From: Forficula auricularia
Taxonomy: Eukaryota > Arthropoda > Insecta > Dermaptera > Forficulidae
Length of the DNA stretch: 64,000 nucleotides
Assembly (NCBI GenBank): GCA_024734495.1
Contig: JALMQS010000132.1
Location: 1,992,789-2,056,788, forward strand
Reading direction: 5' to 3'
The position numbers were made by a program, and so were the translations under genes. Shown piece after piece: positions 1-10,469 of the stretch. The notes beneath the pieces were generated by a model. That model saw nothing but the letters and a program-made list of their open reading frames with translations, did no database searches and was not told the DNA's origin. The stretch's first letter is position 1. The number at the start of each line of letters is the position of its first letter.

Positions 1-3000
1 TACATGGATAACATTGAAATACATTTAAAATATTTTTTAAATAAAACTATGATTTTATTCATAAATTATTCCGATTTTCAACCAATATGTCTATTTTAGA
101 AAGATAATCCTCATAATAGTTTTTTTTTTTTTTTAATTTGGCATCTCTACTTAACAGAGTCTCATCCTTTTATATATTATGAACAATTCCAATTTTATAG
201 TTTTCGTAGATCATGGGATTTGGGATATTCTATATTGAAGGACAGGTACATAGACGGCAAATCTTATTGACTTTAAAAAGAAAAAAAAATGAAAATTTAA
301 TAAATATCTGTTTTAAAAGTAATTTTTTATGCTTAATTATATTTCTACCAACGATGTTATTAACCTGTTACAACTTTAGTGTTTCCAGATGATCACAACA
401 TGAAGAATAGAAAACTTGAGTGAATCCGATAATACCTTAATGGAAATGGATTGGTCTTAGTATTATTTTAACTAGATATTATGATACCTATATAAAGTGT
501 TAGTAGCCTATTTATGGCCGGTCAAATTTCAAGGAAGGTTTGTTCTCTGGCCTCTCGATTCGACATCCTCATAACGATGATCGATGGTGAAGAAGTGCCT
601 TCTTAAGTAAGGCACGCTGCCCTACTAGACTCTTACTCATAAAAGAACAGATTGAAAGGAATCTGTGCAACAGACTTGCCGTGTGTTAAAAAAATTGGCG
701 AATCATAGAAGAAAAAGATAGAGGAGAAGAATTTTGATAGATGCCTTATGCTCCACTGAATAAAGAAAAGATGTCAGAATTTGAAGCTCTCAACTTCCAG
801 TATTTCAGCTTCAATTTCAAAGGAATGTAAGCAACTTAAGACTGGAATTGACATCATCACAAAGAATCTCTTGAATTTCAACCATACAAATAACATATGC
901 TATTACTTTGGGTGTTTTCAACATGCCAATATTGTTCACATAAAAGATACAATATGTAACTTCTATTTGCAAATTCTCTTTGATCCCACATATCTTCTTA
1001 CAATTTACAGCTCATAACGTATGATAATATCTTTTAATTACACTAGATCATTGGGTTTCCGGTAGTAAAACAGCCTAAAGAGCAAGAGGGGGGGAGGTAT
1101 CACTTGGGGGATAATGGTGGCTGGCTGGAAAGACGTAAGGCAGTCAACACGAAAATCCATGGAAATGTCTCTTTATTTCCGACCCCTCACACCATCTCTT
1201 TCCACAAGCATTTTTTCATTTTTCCTCAACTGCCTCGTAAAGAACTGACGACTTGGGAATGAAAAATTACATCCATCATATTTCTGTTTATATAATCGTT
1301 TATATGGATAAAGCACGTTCGCCGGCTTTGAACTTATCACTGCGTATCTCACACAAAATGCTTTACGTCCTCTTAATATTATCATTTCTACTAACATATT
1401 CATGTGTCTCGTCTGATTTTAGTGTCTTGAGAACAATTTAAGAAGCGATTTAAAATATAAACCTTTTGATAGAATATGTATTTCTATACAATACCTTGTT
1501 CATTTGAATTATGTAGTTTCTAACGATATATGAATTAACCAGTTTTGAACTGATATCTCTAAACATATAAATAAAACGAAGTTATGAAAATAATATTTTT
1601 TTAAAATTTCAGAAATAGAAAACAAAACTTTATTACTTAATAAAAAATTTCATTATTTATTTTTTAAAAAGTCATAGAACCAAAAGATAGTGGGGAAAGC
1701 ATTACCAGACACAATCATGTTCAAACCTGTCGCGGAACACTCGCTGTTTGCCAGTACAGCATCAGTCTAGTCATTTAATAGCTACACCTCGTATAATTGG
1801 AGCCCCTGCTATTTATGCAACTCAGTTAAGAATATGACTACTCTGTAAAAAAAGGAGCAAGCCATTTCCCTATTTTTACTTTATCCAATGCGAATCAGGT
1901 AAAGTATTGTATCGATCAATTATCTTTCGGCTTAATTTCGTGAATGTGAATCGCTAGATAAAAAATGATTAACGTTTCAATCATAACATAGGACAATCCC
2001 TCACCTTCATTTGATTTTATTCCACTTTCACTTCTTTTTAAGTCCCAGATCAGAAATCCTTCATTTTTCGGCACACATACAATATTTTAATCTAAGTCTT
2101 TGAAAGGCATAGTAATTTTTTATATTACAAATATAGTAATTTTTTATATTACAAATATTTTCTTTTTGGAGAAGGATTGCTAGAACTCAATAATAAATTC
2201 ACAGCCCAAAGATAATGACAATTACAAATTCAGAATCAAATAATTTATTAGAACGTCATTTTCATTCCTTTAAATACCGAAGTTTCAGAGGATATTCCTT
2301 CCTTCTATAGGGTTTAAAAAGATCACAAAAGTAAATTTTAAGCACCTCCTTATTGTCTCCTTCATCAGTATTTGTTTGTTGTTATATTTTGTCATTGGCT
2401 TAAACAGAATCTTTACAAAAATATAAATAAATAGATAAATAATATAATAATAATAATTTGTACTTTATTATTCTTGGGCTGCCTTTCGGCCACTTCTCCA
2501 TAGTAATTTTTGTTTGAGAAATAATCGATTTAATTTCTGTGTTCTCGTTTTTCAACTTTCTAGCAAAATTCGTAACTCTAGATTAAAGAAAAAAATGATC
2601 AATATTTAAGGAAAATTGACAAAAATGACTAATAGGAAATAAATTAGAATATCAAGTGGATCGATTGTCGGACGATAATTTTGAACTGAAAACTTGCCTC
2701 TATCGGTCTCATAGAAGTCAATTTGTTTTGGGTAAGCAAGAAAGAGAGGATCGATGTTTGTCTCTAATGGACATTACTTGTCCTGTCCCTTGGCGAGGAC
2801 CAGCCGCAACAGAGACACGCGTGCCACACGCTACAGGTTAGATATCAGTTAACCTAGTCAATTTAATAAGAAGAACATTAAAATTTGTTGAAAGCTCTCA
2901 GAGAGAAATGGCCAATCTAACAGAGAACCTTCAAAAACTCAATTAATCTCACACTTTCCTATCTCCAGCAGATATTAATTATCATATCTCTTCTTAATCA

Positions 3001-3600
3001 TTATCAATTTCGCCACTCCATATAAAGAATAATTATTCCTCAAATTGAAAAATGGATCGTGATATTATTTTATCTCGATCTCTATTATTTCACATGATTT
3101 CTAGTATGGATTTTAGATATATAAGCTAATGGACACACAATCAAATCATTTAAATGTAAATGTCAGAAAATAAGTGAATAATGATAATAATAGTAAAAAA
3201 ATATCAGTAATTTACTTAGCAACATCATAGATGTCCATTTTGGAAAAATCCAATATAATATTCGTAGATATAAAGTTTAAGGATTCTCTTTGAACTTGTA
3301 TTTCTGAATTCACAAAGATCTCTGGGAATATTAATGCTTTTTTTTAAGTGTATAATATCAAAATGTAACATACGAATATTCCTTTGGAGGAGATTTTTGG
3401 TTTTCATATTAATTTTTCTTTTGAAGATTTATTTGAAAAGAAAATTTACTTAATTGTGTCTCTCTATCTCTCTCTTAATAGAGCACCAGTTGATCCTTGA
3501 AAAATAATATTAACATGTTCATGAGTATTTTCGTGATTTTGTTTTTTAAAATTATTTTATTTAGTTTTAATTTTAATTTTAAAAAACTTTTAGATTTTGT
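1..3600. other. AT-rich DNA, no gene seen
   Basis: No convincing coding region was found on either strand. The few open frames are short, AT-driven and without recognisable motifs. A somewhat less AT-rich patch at about 2656-2841 holds a 61-codon frame ending near a possible splice donor (CAG followed by GTTAGA), but its translation resembles nothing I know. A T-run lies at about 121-134. A fragment of the repeat family whose full copies are at 7.7 and 40.8 kb is listed separately. Confidence 0.6.
1872..1912 (+). repeat. Terminal fragment of the ~600-bp dispersed repeat
   Basis: The stretch begins TTTTTACTTTATCCAATGCG and continues with AAAGTATTG after a short divergent part. It matches the end of the full-length repeat copies at 40805-41411 (same strand) and 7736-8328 (opposite strand). 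Only this end is present. Confidence 0.55.
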
Positions 3601-3637
3601 CTGAATTAATTGAAGAAAACAAAATATACAACATTTT

Positions 3638-3868
3638 CTAACATAAATAAAAATCGGGAGTGCCGTGCAGTGTGCTATCGTTGGCGTAACAAGGAGTGGA
3701 GTTTGAAATTTGGCTAATTAGGTCGTTTATATATATTAGGAACAGCGTGGGGGAGATTTCTGAGCCTAAACTTAAAAACACTGTTGGTAAGTAGTTATTT
3801 CCACTAAGCAATCTCGTGGTCAAAAATATAACTAAAACAATCGGGTAAGTTGCACAGTTATCAATCAT
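3638..3868 (-). pseudogene. Non-LTR retrotransposon reverse transcriptase fragment (Jockey/CR1-like)
   Basis: The 76-codon minus-strand frame contains GSEISPTLFLIYINDLI followed about 12 residues later by YANDSTLHG. This matches the order of RT palm motifs in Jockey/CR1-type LINEs: the G-x-x-L-S-P-x-L-F-x-x-x-I-N-D-L block, then the catalytic F/Y-A-D-D-S box. Here the first catalytic aspartate reads as Asn (YAND), so the enzyme would be inactive even if expressed. The fragment is far shorter than a RT domain of several hundred residues, has no endonuclease or gag-like part beside it, and its amino-terminal half matches the family poorly. I see it as a dead 5'-truncated or internally deleted LINE copy. 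The clade assignment is from motif style only. Confidence 0.8.
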
Positions 3869-3899
3869 GTTCAGGATAATTTTTCAAAATCGAGATTCC

Positions 3900-5530
3900 G
3901 AAGAATATTTAAATAAAGCACTTAATATTGCATAAGATAGTATTAACAAACTAATAATCTATGGTATCTTGTTTGTTTGTTTGTTTTTTTAAATAATTTT
4001 CTTTATACAAAAAAATAAATATAACCCAATTGTCTTAGTTTTTATTTTGACCACCAGTCCGCGCTGTTTACCAACGGACAGATACCAATAGTCAATCTTG
4101 TTTAATTTTGAATATAAATTTTCTTATGACACAGATGTCTATTATATAGATTTTGTTTAAATTTCTACGATTATATCACCTTAAACTTTTATTTTTCAAT
4201 AAGTTCAATGTCAATTATAATTAGAATAATAATCATGCTGAGTTATTTAAAGTGTAATTTTTTAAGATAATTTCTTTGAATTTAAAAAAAATGAATGCAC
4301 GTTCAAAGGATGACGTTCGGAAGATAAAAGCAGTTAAAAAATGGCTTTCAATCACATGTTTTGTAATCTATTTAACTGGGGCTTTTAAGATTCCCAAATG
4401 ATTTTCTTCCTCGTAATTTAATTAAAGTCCCTTTTCGCAAAGTAAATATCAAAATAAAAAATTTCAATCAGGAAAAAGTGAATAAATTTTAGAAGAGCTC
4501 ATATTTAAGGGTTGTTTAAAATGAAATTGTATCTAAATTTCGAATTTACGAAAATAATATTTTGTATTATATAATAAAATAAAAAAACTTCTAATTAAAA
4601 TTTTATCGGTAAATTAAGCTAACTATAGAATTTCCAAAAAAGAAATACAATTTCTCATCTTAAAATTGATATCTTTTTTAATTAATTTACGAGACAATTT
4701 TGAGTGGATAATATCATGGCTTAGTTATGTAGATCTCAAGCATATTAAAATTACATACCAAAATTGGTAAAAATGAAAGCTATATTGTGGGACTTGTGTG
4801 CTGGCCGTCCGTCTGAATGTCTATAGGTATGTACAAGGCTGAATCTCCTAAATCTAATTTATTTGAGCTAGATGAACAGTTAAATTGCAAAAGTATATAC
4901 TACACACACACATACATACTCGTGTATATATATATATATATATATATTAAATAATAAAAAAGTTACATTTTATTTAATTCCCTGAAATGAACTCTACATC
5001 TACAATTTTCTAAAAGCCATGTTCCATCAATATATTAAACAAAACGTAATAAAAATTACACCTTTTACTTTTAAGATTAAACGATTAGATATTTGAAATA
5101 GAATAGATGATTGATATTGGAAAACAACAGAAACGAAATGTTTTCAAATTAATTACATGTAATCTTCTGAAATATTTATGTTAAGTTCCCTGTTATAACC
5201 TAAATGAACAAACTTAATTATTTATATTGATTTTAATTTGAAAAAGTAAATGTCAGATAATAAATTAGGCAAAGGCTAACATAAAAGAAAAATCAGTGAA
5301 TAGCCATGTAAAAGAAAAAAACAACGCTCTATAGAATTTAAAGTATAACTATGAATGAGTGTGTCCTGGTATCGTTTATTATCAAAATTATCAATTTCAT
5401 TAAAAGTTCATTTTATTTGATAAATATTAATGAATTTTAATAATTTTATAGAAATATAGAAAACGAAGAATTTATTATAAAGAATGCCTTTTTGTTAAAA
5501 TGTTCTGTTTAAAATATAAATTAATCAGGA
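3900..5530. other. AT-rich intergenic or intronic DNA
   Basis: No coding region, RNA gene or transposon terminus was recognised apart from the dinucleotide tract listed separately. Confidence 0.5.
4901..4948. repeat. Compound CA/TA microsatellite
   Basis: An (AC)n run is followed by a short interruption and then an uninterrupted TA run of about 24 bases. It is simple sequence with no sign of function. Confidence 0.9.
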
Positions 5531-5531
5531 G

Positions 5532-5767
5532 GTGCCTCCATGAAGACTAACCCGCCCCCCCCCCAATTTTATTCAGTTTTGAAGAATCAGAAGAGTTTTT
5601 TATTAGCTTTTGTTGAAGTTATAAGACTTGATTTGCTTTTATTATACTTTTAGCATATAAAGCTAAAATGCAACAATTTTCACCCCCCCCCCCGGAAATT
5701 TCAATGACTATAATTAGAATAATACACATACTCTGCGTCTTACCCCCCCCCCCCCCCCCGTGGGCAC
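5532..5767 (+). repeat. Poly-C-bearing dispersed repeat, copy 1
   Basis: Three cytosine runs (about 11, 11 and 20 bases) are spaced along a 235-bp segment. The sequence between them (ATTTTATTCAGTTTTGAAGA, then a stretch ending AAAATGCAACAATTTT, then GAAATTTCAATGA) is found again in the same order and strand at 43565-43776. C-runs at equivalent places in both copies show they belong to the repeat and are not independent expansions. No terminal repeats or coding frame were recognised. Confidence 0.7.
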
Positions 5768-5769
5768 CC

Positions 5770-6715
5770 ATGAATTAATTATAATTATTAAATACTTTGA
5801 AATTTACAGCAAGTAAAATAATTTTGTTTTATAAATTATAATTATAAAGACATTTAGAAGTTCTTAATATGAAATTTAAATAGCTTAGTGCGTACTGGCT
5901 GGATATGTTACATTTTTTAACAGAAGATGAAAGAAATTATCCATAAGCCACTGGAATTAATAAAAGATTGAAGAAAAGTAGCTATTGAATTTCATTCATC
6001 CTCCTTTAAAAAAATTATAAAAAATTCAGAAGATCTATTTAATAAATTATTTTAGGTTCATGAAAATAAGATAGTAAAGGACATATTTATCAAAAGGAAC
6101 AAAAAATTATTTCTTCAGTATTATTAGATAGCTTCTGGATATATATTGGCCATAAGATCCATTTTCATTTTTAAATGGTTCCAGCTCATTATTCTTCTGT
6201 AGGTCCATATTCTATAACAACTTCATGTATTCCTTAATTTTATTGATTATATGAGAACCGATGCTTTCATTTAATGTAGATCAATGACAAAGTGTAGTGG
6301 ATCAATAGTGTTAAAGATTTATTTCGGCTGAAGTTAGATAATAATTTGATTCTGATGAAACGCAATGAGAATCAATAAAAAATATTTTTAGATAGATGGT
6401 AAACAAATAGAAATCTAAGACTCACTTTAATATTACCTATCGGTAAGTCAATGAATGGGAAAAAAGTATTTTTTTATTAGCTAGATATATGGATCAATTC
6501 CCACTAATGTCATTTTTTAACTACCATAAAAGTTTTAATGTATCCGTGAGCAAACTTATATTATTTATTTAAAATAATTATTTAATTATAAAACAGTAAA
6601 TTTTTCATTTAGAAATTTTTTCATGGAAAAAGATTAAAATTTAATTTAGAATTATATGTTTCTTGTGGACTATGTCTTACTACTCTTGAGAGGTAAAATA
6701 ATTTACCACATCCAC
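5770..6715. other. AT-rich DNA, nothing recognised
   Basis: No open frame of interest, no RNA gene and no transposon terminus seen on either strand. Confidence 0.5.
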
Positions 6716-6718
6716 TAT

Positions 6719-6906
6719 GGGCCAGTTGTATGTCGGTTGGTAAACTCTTTTTAAACGTTGAAAAAGGGTAAAACCTTAAAATTCACCTTGTGCCCGGTGG
6801 GATGGCCAATCAGATGAAATGATTGTCACCGGCCCAAGGTGAATTCTAAGGTTTTACCCTTTGCCAACGTTTAAAAAGAGTTTACCAACCGACATACAAC
6901 TAGCCC
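6719..6906. mobile_element. Harbinger-like MITE, copy 1 (GGGCCAGTTGTATGTCGG termini)
   Basis: A 188-bp near-perfect palindrome. The left terminus GGGCCAGTTGTATGTCGG is mirrored on the right with one mismatch, and the arms continue through TTTTTAAACGTT and GGTAAAACCTTA to a short centre. It has no coding capacity, so it is a non-autonomous DNA element. A relative with the same terminus and layout is at 55819-56030, flanked by TAA on both sides; a 3-bp TAA/TTA target duplication and a GGGCC start are typical of PIF/Harbinger elements. Around this copy the flanks (TAT and TTA) are not an exact duplication. Superfamily is inference. Confidence 0.8.
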
Positions 6907-7184
6907 TTAGGATGCTAAAAATTAAATTAATAGTTCGAAAAGAATGAAAATAGAGGTCGTGCCAGAAAAATAACAGAAGCTAACAGAATAACTATACTAT
7001 AAAGCTCGAAATATAATAAATCGAGGTCATTCTTGAGGACCATTAATAGTTTTAATTTATTAATTTATTGAATTGAAAACACTAGGTTAAAATGAAAGTT
7101 TTTGCCGAGAGTAGCAGAATTTTTATATATTGAAGGAGACAATAAAAGAGTGTGTCTTCTGCTGGAATTATAAATTTTATTTAT

Positions 7185-7238
7185 TTATAACGAGACTATA
7201 GTTTCGAGGGCTTTGCCCTCTTCATCAGTCTATTACAA
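7185..7238 (-). ncRNA. Hammerhead-ribozyme-like motif (left arm)
   Basis: Read on the minus strand: CTGATGA, then a perfect 6-bp stem II GAGGGC-AAA-GCCCTC, then GAAAC, then the short palindrome ACTATAGT and a C at the expected cleavage position (window position 7194). This holds all conserved core parts of a hammerhead with a tiny, self-complementary stem III, the form described in Penelope-like elements and retrozymes, which tend to act as dimers. Stem I can form between the bases before CTGATGA and those after the cleavage site, with one bulge. Activity is untested. Confidence 0.7.
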
Positions 7239-7297
7239 TGGATTTGCCGGTATTAATTTATGAAAAATAAATTCATAAATTAATTCCTGTGAATCCA

Positions 7298-7350
7298 TTG
7301 TAATAGACTGATGAAGAGGCAAAGCCCTCGAAACTATAGTCTCGTTATAA
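7298..7350 (+). ncRNA. Hammerhead-ribozyme-like motif (right arm)
   Basis: CTGATGA at 7308-7314, stem II (one G shorter than the left-arm copy: GAGGC-AAA-GCCCTC), GAAAC at 7330-7334, palindromic ACTATAGT, and C at 7341 as the predicted cleavage base. Stem I: TTGTAATAGA before the core pairs with TCGTTATAA after the cleavage site (nine pairs including two G-U, one bulged A). The one-base loss in stem II may weaken this copy relative to its partner. Confidence 0.7.
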
Positions 7351-7735
7351 ATTCCAGCAGAAGACACACTCCTTCGAAAACACTAGGTTTTAAGATTATA
7401 CATAGGGAAAAGAACGAATAGAAAGGATTGGTTAATCTTGTTTAGAAAGATAGACTTAGCTAGATTTGTAAGGCATGAATGTTATTAACAAAGGGAGTAA
7501 ATTACGCAATTAATTGAGATTACGAATCCGAAATTTGTTTCTCGTTAATTTGACACTGTAGAATTCAAACGGGATTCTCTCTCGGTATAGAGAAAAATAA
7601 AATAAATCACATTGGAAAGAACTGTTTTTTTATGTAATTTAATTACTAAATCTAAAATGAAATAAATGTTAAAATAAATATAATACTTATAATTAAATTT
7701 GAAAAAATCTCACTTTTGTTCTGTGATATAATAAA

Positions 7736-8328
7736 AATAAACTGCAACGGATCGTTGCTAAACTTTATCCAAATTCATTTGAAATATTAATATGTTCTAG
7801 AGTAAAGTACTTTAAAATATAATTTTACTATAAACTTTATTTAATCTTTTTTGTGGGTCCCAAGGTACTTAATTAGGATATTAAATTTCATCAAAATTGG
7901 TTAAGTTATTTTCAAGATATTTAGAAAAAACTAAAAAAGTACTGAAATAAAGTACTAATGTTTGTGGACCGATATGTACCAAAAACTAATCAGCGCTTCA
8001 TTTTGTTAAAATACTGGTAGGTTTTCAATTTCAATTCATTCGGTGCAACGGTGTGGAAAAATTCGTGGACGAAAAAAACGATAACACACATACATACATC
8101 CATCCATCCCCACGCACTTCCAAAAAAAATGGCACTTTTTGGCCTCTCGGCGAGATCCCAGGTAATTTTTGGCAAAACCGTCACGTGCTAAAATTCAATC
8201 TCATTGAATACTTCAATTTGTGACCTTAATTGAGTCCATGGGTTCCGTAGTCTTTACCTGAGGTCGCGCTTGCCTCGAGAGCGATTCCAATACTTTCTCC
8301 CATGCTTCGCATTGGATAAAGTAAAAAA
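7736..8328 (-). repeat. ~600-bp dispersed repeat, copy 1 (opposite to 40.8 kb)
   Basis: Nearly the whole segment is the reverse complement of 40805-41411 at high identity over about 590 bp. One end is a small hairpin (ATGCTTCGCAT) beside GGATAAAGTAAA; the other contains the near-palindrome CAACGGATCGTTG. A 64-codon minus-strand frame runs through the middle (starts MTVLPKITWDLAERPK) but resembles no protein I know, and the copy at 41 kb is equally short. No clear target duplication. It may be a non-autonomous DNA element; family unknown. Confidence 0.8.
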
Positions 8329-8329
8329 A

Positions 8330-9310
8330 AAATTAATGTATTTTAAGAACATACAAAAAGGGAATTTTAAATTTCTAAATTTTTTAAATTACCGAATAGT
8401 TGTTACAGTATTAAAATTGCATTGATTTGTTTATTTGTTAATTTGTTTCTCTTAAATAAGAATATGGGTGGAAGATATTCTCTTCAAGAATGGCAATTAG
8501 GTGTAGAGATAACCAAGAAAGAACGATTTTCTAAGATTCTGCCACTCACCAGGCCTCGGGTTAAGAGGCTTTTGTATGAAAATTCGCTCTCCCGGGGGCC
8601 TTCATTAAAACGTCACTAAACCAAGATTTATGTTTTGGGCCTGACAAAGAGATCTCGAAATATATCAGGGCCGTTAGAAATTTTACGAATATTAAATTAT
8701 GCCAATTTCGACAGGCGAGGAAAAGAATGAAAGGCTAAATTTTTTATAGTTTTCAATTAATGTTTCTTTTATTATAAGAATAAACTTTTAATGACTAAAA
8801 TTCCGAATTTAATATTTAGTACCTGGAGGCACCGAGCGATGCTCGGTAACTTCTTCCTTCAGTTAAAACCTTTATTTTAATATTATTTTTAATTTAAAAT
8901 TCTGATAAAAAGTTCGATTTTTATCTGAGAGCCGTTTTCAAATTAAAAAAAATACAAATATATATAGTATTCGCCCACTGTACCCCAACCCCACTTGACC
9001 CCACCCCCGAAACCTTGCATACCCCCGGATCCCCCACCACTGCACCCCACCTCCTGTACCTGTTTTGATTCAACCATATGATTTATTTTTATTTATCTAA
9101 TTGTTAATAAATAAAACCTATCAAAATGTGTTGTTTTTTCAGAAAATTGAGATCTGCTTATGCGAAATATATTTTTAAATAAATTCTTGATTATTTTTTA
9201 TTCTAATAAATAAATAAAGTTCTTTATAAAAACAATTATAAAACGTTTATTAATATTTCTAACGTTTAGGTTCAACAAAATATGTTAAAATCCACAATAA
9301 CAATACTTCT
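8330..9310. other. Mostly featureless; one C-rich tract
   Basis: A less AT-rich patch at about 8460-8690 holds a 65-codon frame with no recognisable similarity. At about 8975-9060 the plus strand is strongly C-rich with repeated CCCCAC/CCCCA words, a purine/pyrimidine-skewed low-complexity tract. No gene is supported. Confidence 0.5.
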
Positions 9311-9315
9311 TCAAG

Positions 9316-9600
9316 GCCTTTTAGAACAATGAATTAAGACAACCCATTGTCTGCCTGGGTACAAAAGGAAAATGGAAACCTTTTTAAAACCCTAAGAATG
9401 GGATTTGTCTACCTGAGAATAATTAATTTGATTACGTAATAACCCATCAAAAACAATTTTGTCGAAGGTGAGACCGTGACAGATCGAATTGTCACCCCGA
9501 AAACCCCCTAACCCGTGAATTTCATCAAAATCGGTACAGTCGTTTTCAAAATAGAACCAAGATACAAATAAATAAACAAATAAATATACAATTTTTGATA
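9316..9600 (+). repeat. Arthropod-type dispersed repeat tail (TTTCATCAAAATCGGT)
   Basis: The segment includes TTTCATCAAAATCGGTACAG, GTTTTCAAAATAGA, then an A-rich run with repeated AAATAAAC words. A closely similar phrase (TTTCATCAAAATTGGTTAAG, TTTTCAAGATA) occurs inside the ~600-bp repeat at about 7885-7925 and its 41-kb copy. I recall this phrase as a common tail of dispersed repeats in insects and other arthropods; the class is not certain from memory. Confidence 0.5.
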
Positions 9601-9609
9601 GTTTAATAA

Positions 9610-10115
9610 GAGTAGATAAAAATAAAGAAAATTGAATTTGTATTGAATGCGAGATATCTTCGTTAGGATTGTTAATAAAGATGATTACCATATTAGACTA
9701 GATAAAACTTGACACTTGTTAATATCAACACGGCTAAAGAAGAAGCTAGATCTCAAAGTTTTAAATTATAAAAATTAGGACTAGAAAAATCTTATGACCC
9801 GAAAGGTCAACGAATTCAATTAATAAAACTGAGCTGTGTATATCAGTTTGTGTAAAAAAAATAAATTCAATATGATTGCTCTTAATTATCCTTAGTTAAA
9901 AATGAATCAGCTACTGAAAATAATCTCAATTGCAAATTGCAAATGATAACATAAATAGGATCATTCAAGGCAAACCAAATTTCGCTTTATTGAAATGCAT
10001 CGTCTAGCTTGGAGAGCCTGTTATTATTGAAACGAATATACGCAAAGAGCAAACAAAAAATTTAGAAGACTATTGAAAAATCTGTTTCATTCTTTTTTAT
10101 TTATTAGAGAAGATA
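9610..10115. other. AT-rich DNA, nothing recognised
   Basis: No gene, RNA or transposon terminus recognised. Confidence 0.5.
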
Positions 10116-10120
10116 TCTTT

Positions 10121-10462
10121 ATATATACCTATAAAAAGAGAAAGTGACATTTCATTCATTCATGCACAGGACAAACCCCTCTATCTACAAAGATGAATTT
10201 TGGAGTGTAAATTCTTTCTACGATTTATGCTGAAATAAGAAGGGATTTTTTGAAATTCGAAACCTAAAGTAGAGAAAGGGTCCCATATGTTATATATAAA
10301 AAAAGAGACGTTTCAATCGTTCACACACTCGGCCTCACACAACCCAAACCGCTGTACCTCGAAAGATGAAATTTTGAGTGTACCTATATTCATTCTACAA
10401 TTCAGGATTGAACTAAGAAGGGATTTTTTGAAATTCGAAACCTAAAGGGGAGAAAGGGTTCC
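10121..10462 (+). repeat. Two-unit tandem repeat, ~170-bp period
   Basis: Two adjacent diverged units (about 10121-10288 and 10289-10462) share AGAAGGGATTTTTTGAAATT, CGAAACCTAAAG, GAGAAAGGG, and a more diverged first half (TTCATTC/TTCACAC, AAGATGAA, TTTTGAGTGTA). The phrase AGAAGGGATTTTTTGAAATT is one I recall from dispersed repeats of several arthropods, so the pair is probably internal sequence of a repeat family. Confidence 0.75.
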
Positions 10463-10469
10463 AAAATTT

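Larger units (their letters stand above)
7075..7389. mobile_element. Foldback element bounded by a 14-bp direct repeat
   Basis: The sequence GAAAACACTAGGTT occurs at 7075-7088 and again at 7376-7389. Between them lies a large imperfect palindrome (7148-7371) whose arms begin GAGTGTGTCTT and end AAGACACACTC. Each arm carries a hammerhead-type ribozyme core, one per strand. No reading frame is present. The outer direct repeat looks like a long target-site duplication, although a local duplication is also possible. Hammerheads in terminal repeats are known from Penelope-like retroelements, which often leave inverted, truncated copies; that is my preferred origin. Confidence 0.7.

Noticed and set aside
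2656..2841. 61-codon frame with a donor-like end as an exon
   Set aside because: No acceptor, start context or recognisable product; composition alone is not enough.
6719..6906. Bacterial terminator or CRISPR-like repeat
   Set aside because: The inverted repeat is long, has transposon-type ends and a second copy; the DNA is not prokaryotic in character and there are no regularly spaced short repeats anywhere.
7990..8184. 64-codon frame in the ~600-bp repeat as a protein gene
   Set aside because: Kept in both copies only because the copies are near-identical; no start context or similarity. Mentioned as testable, not called.
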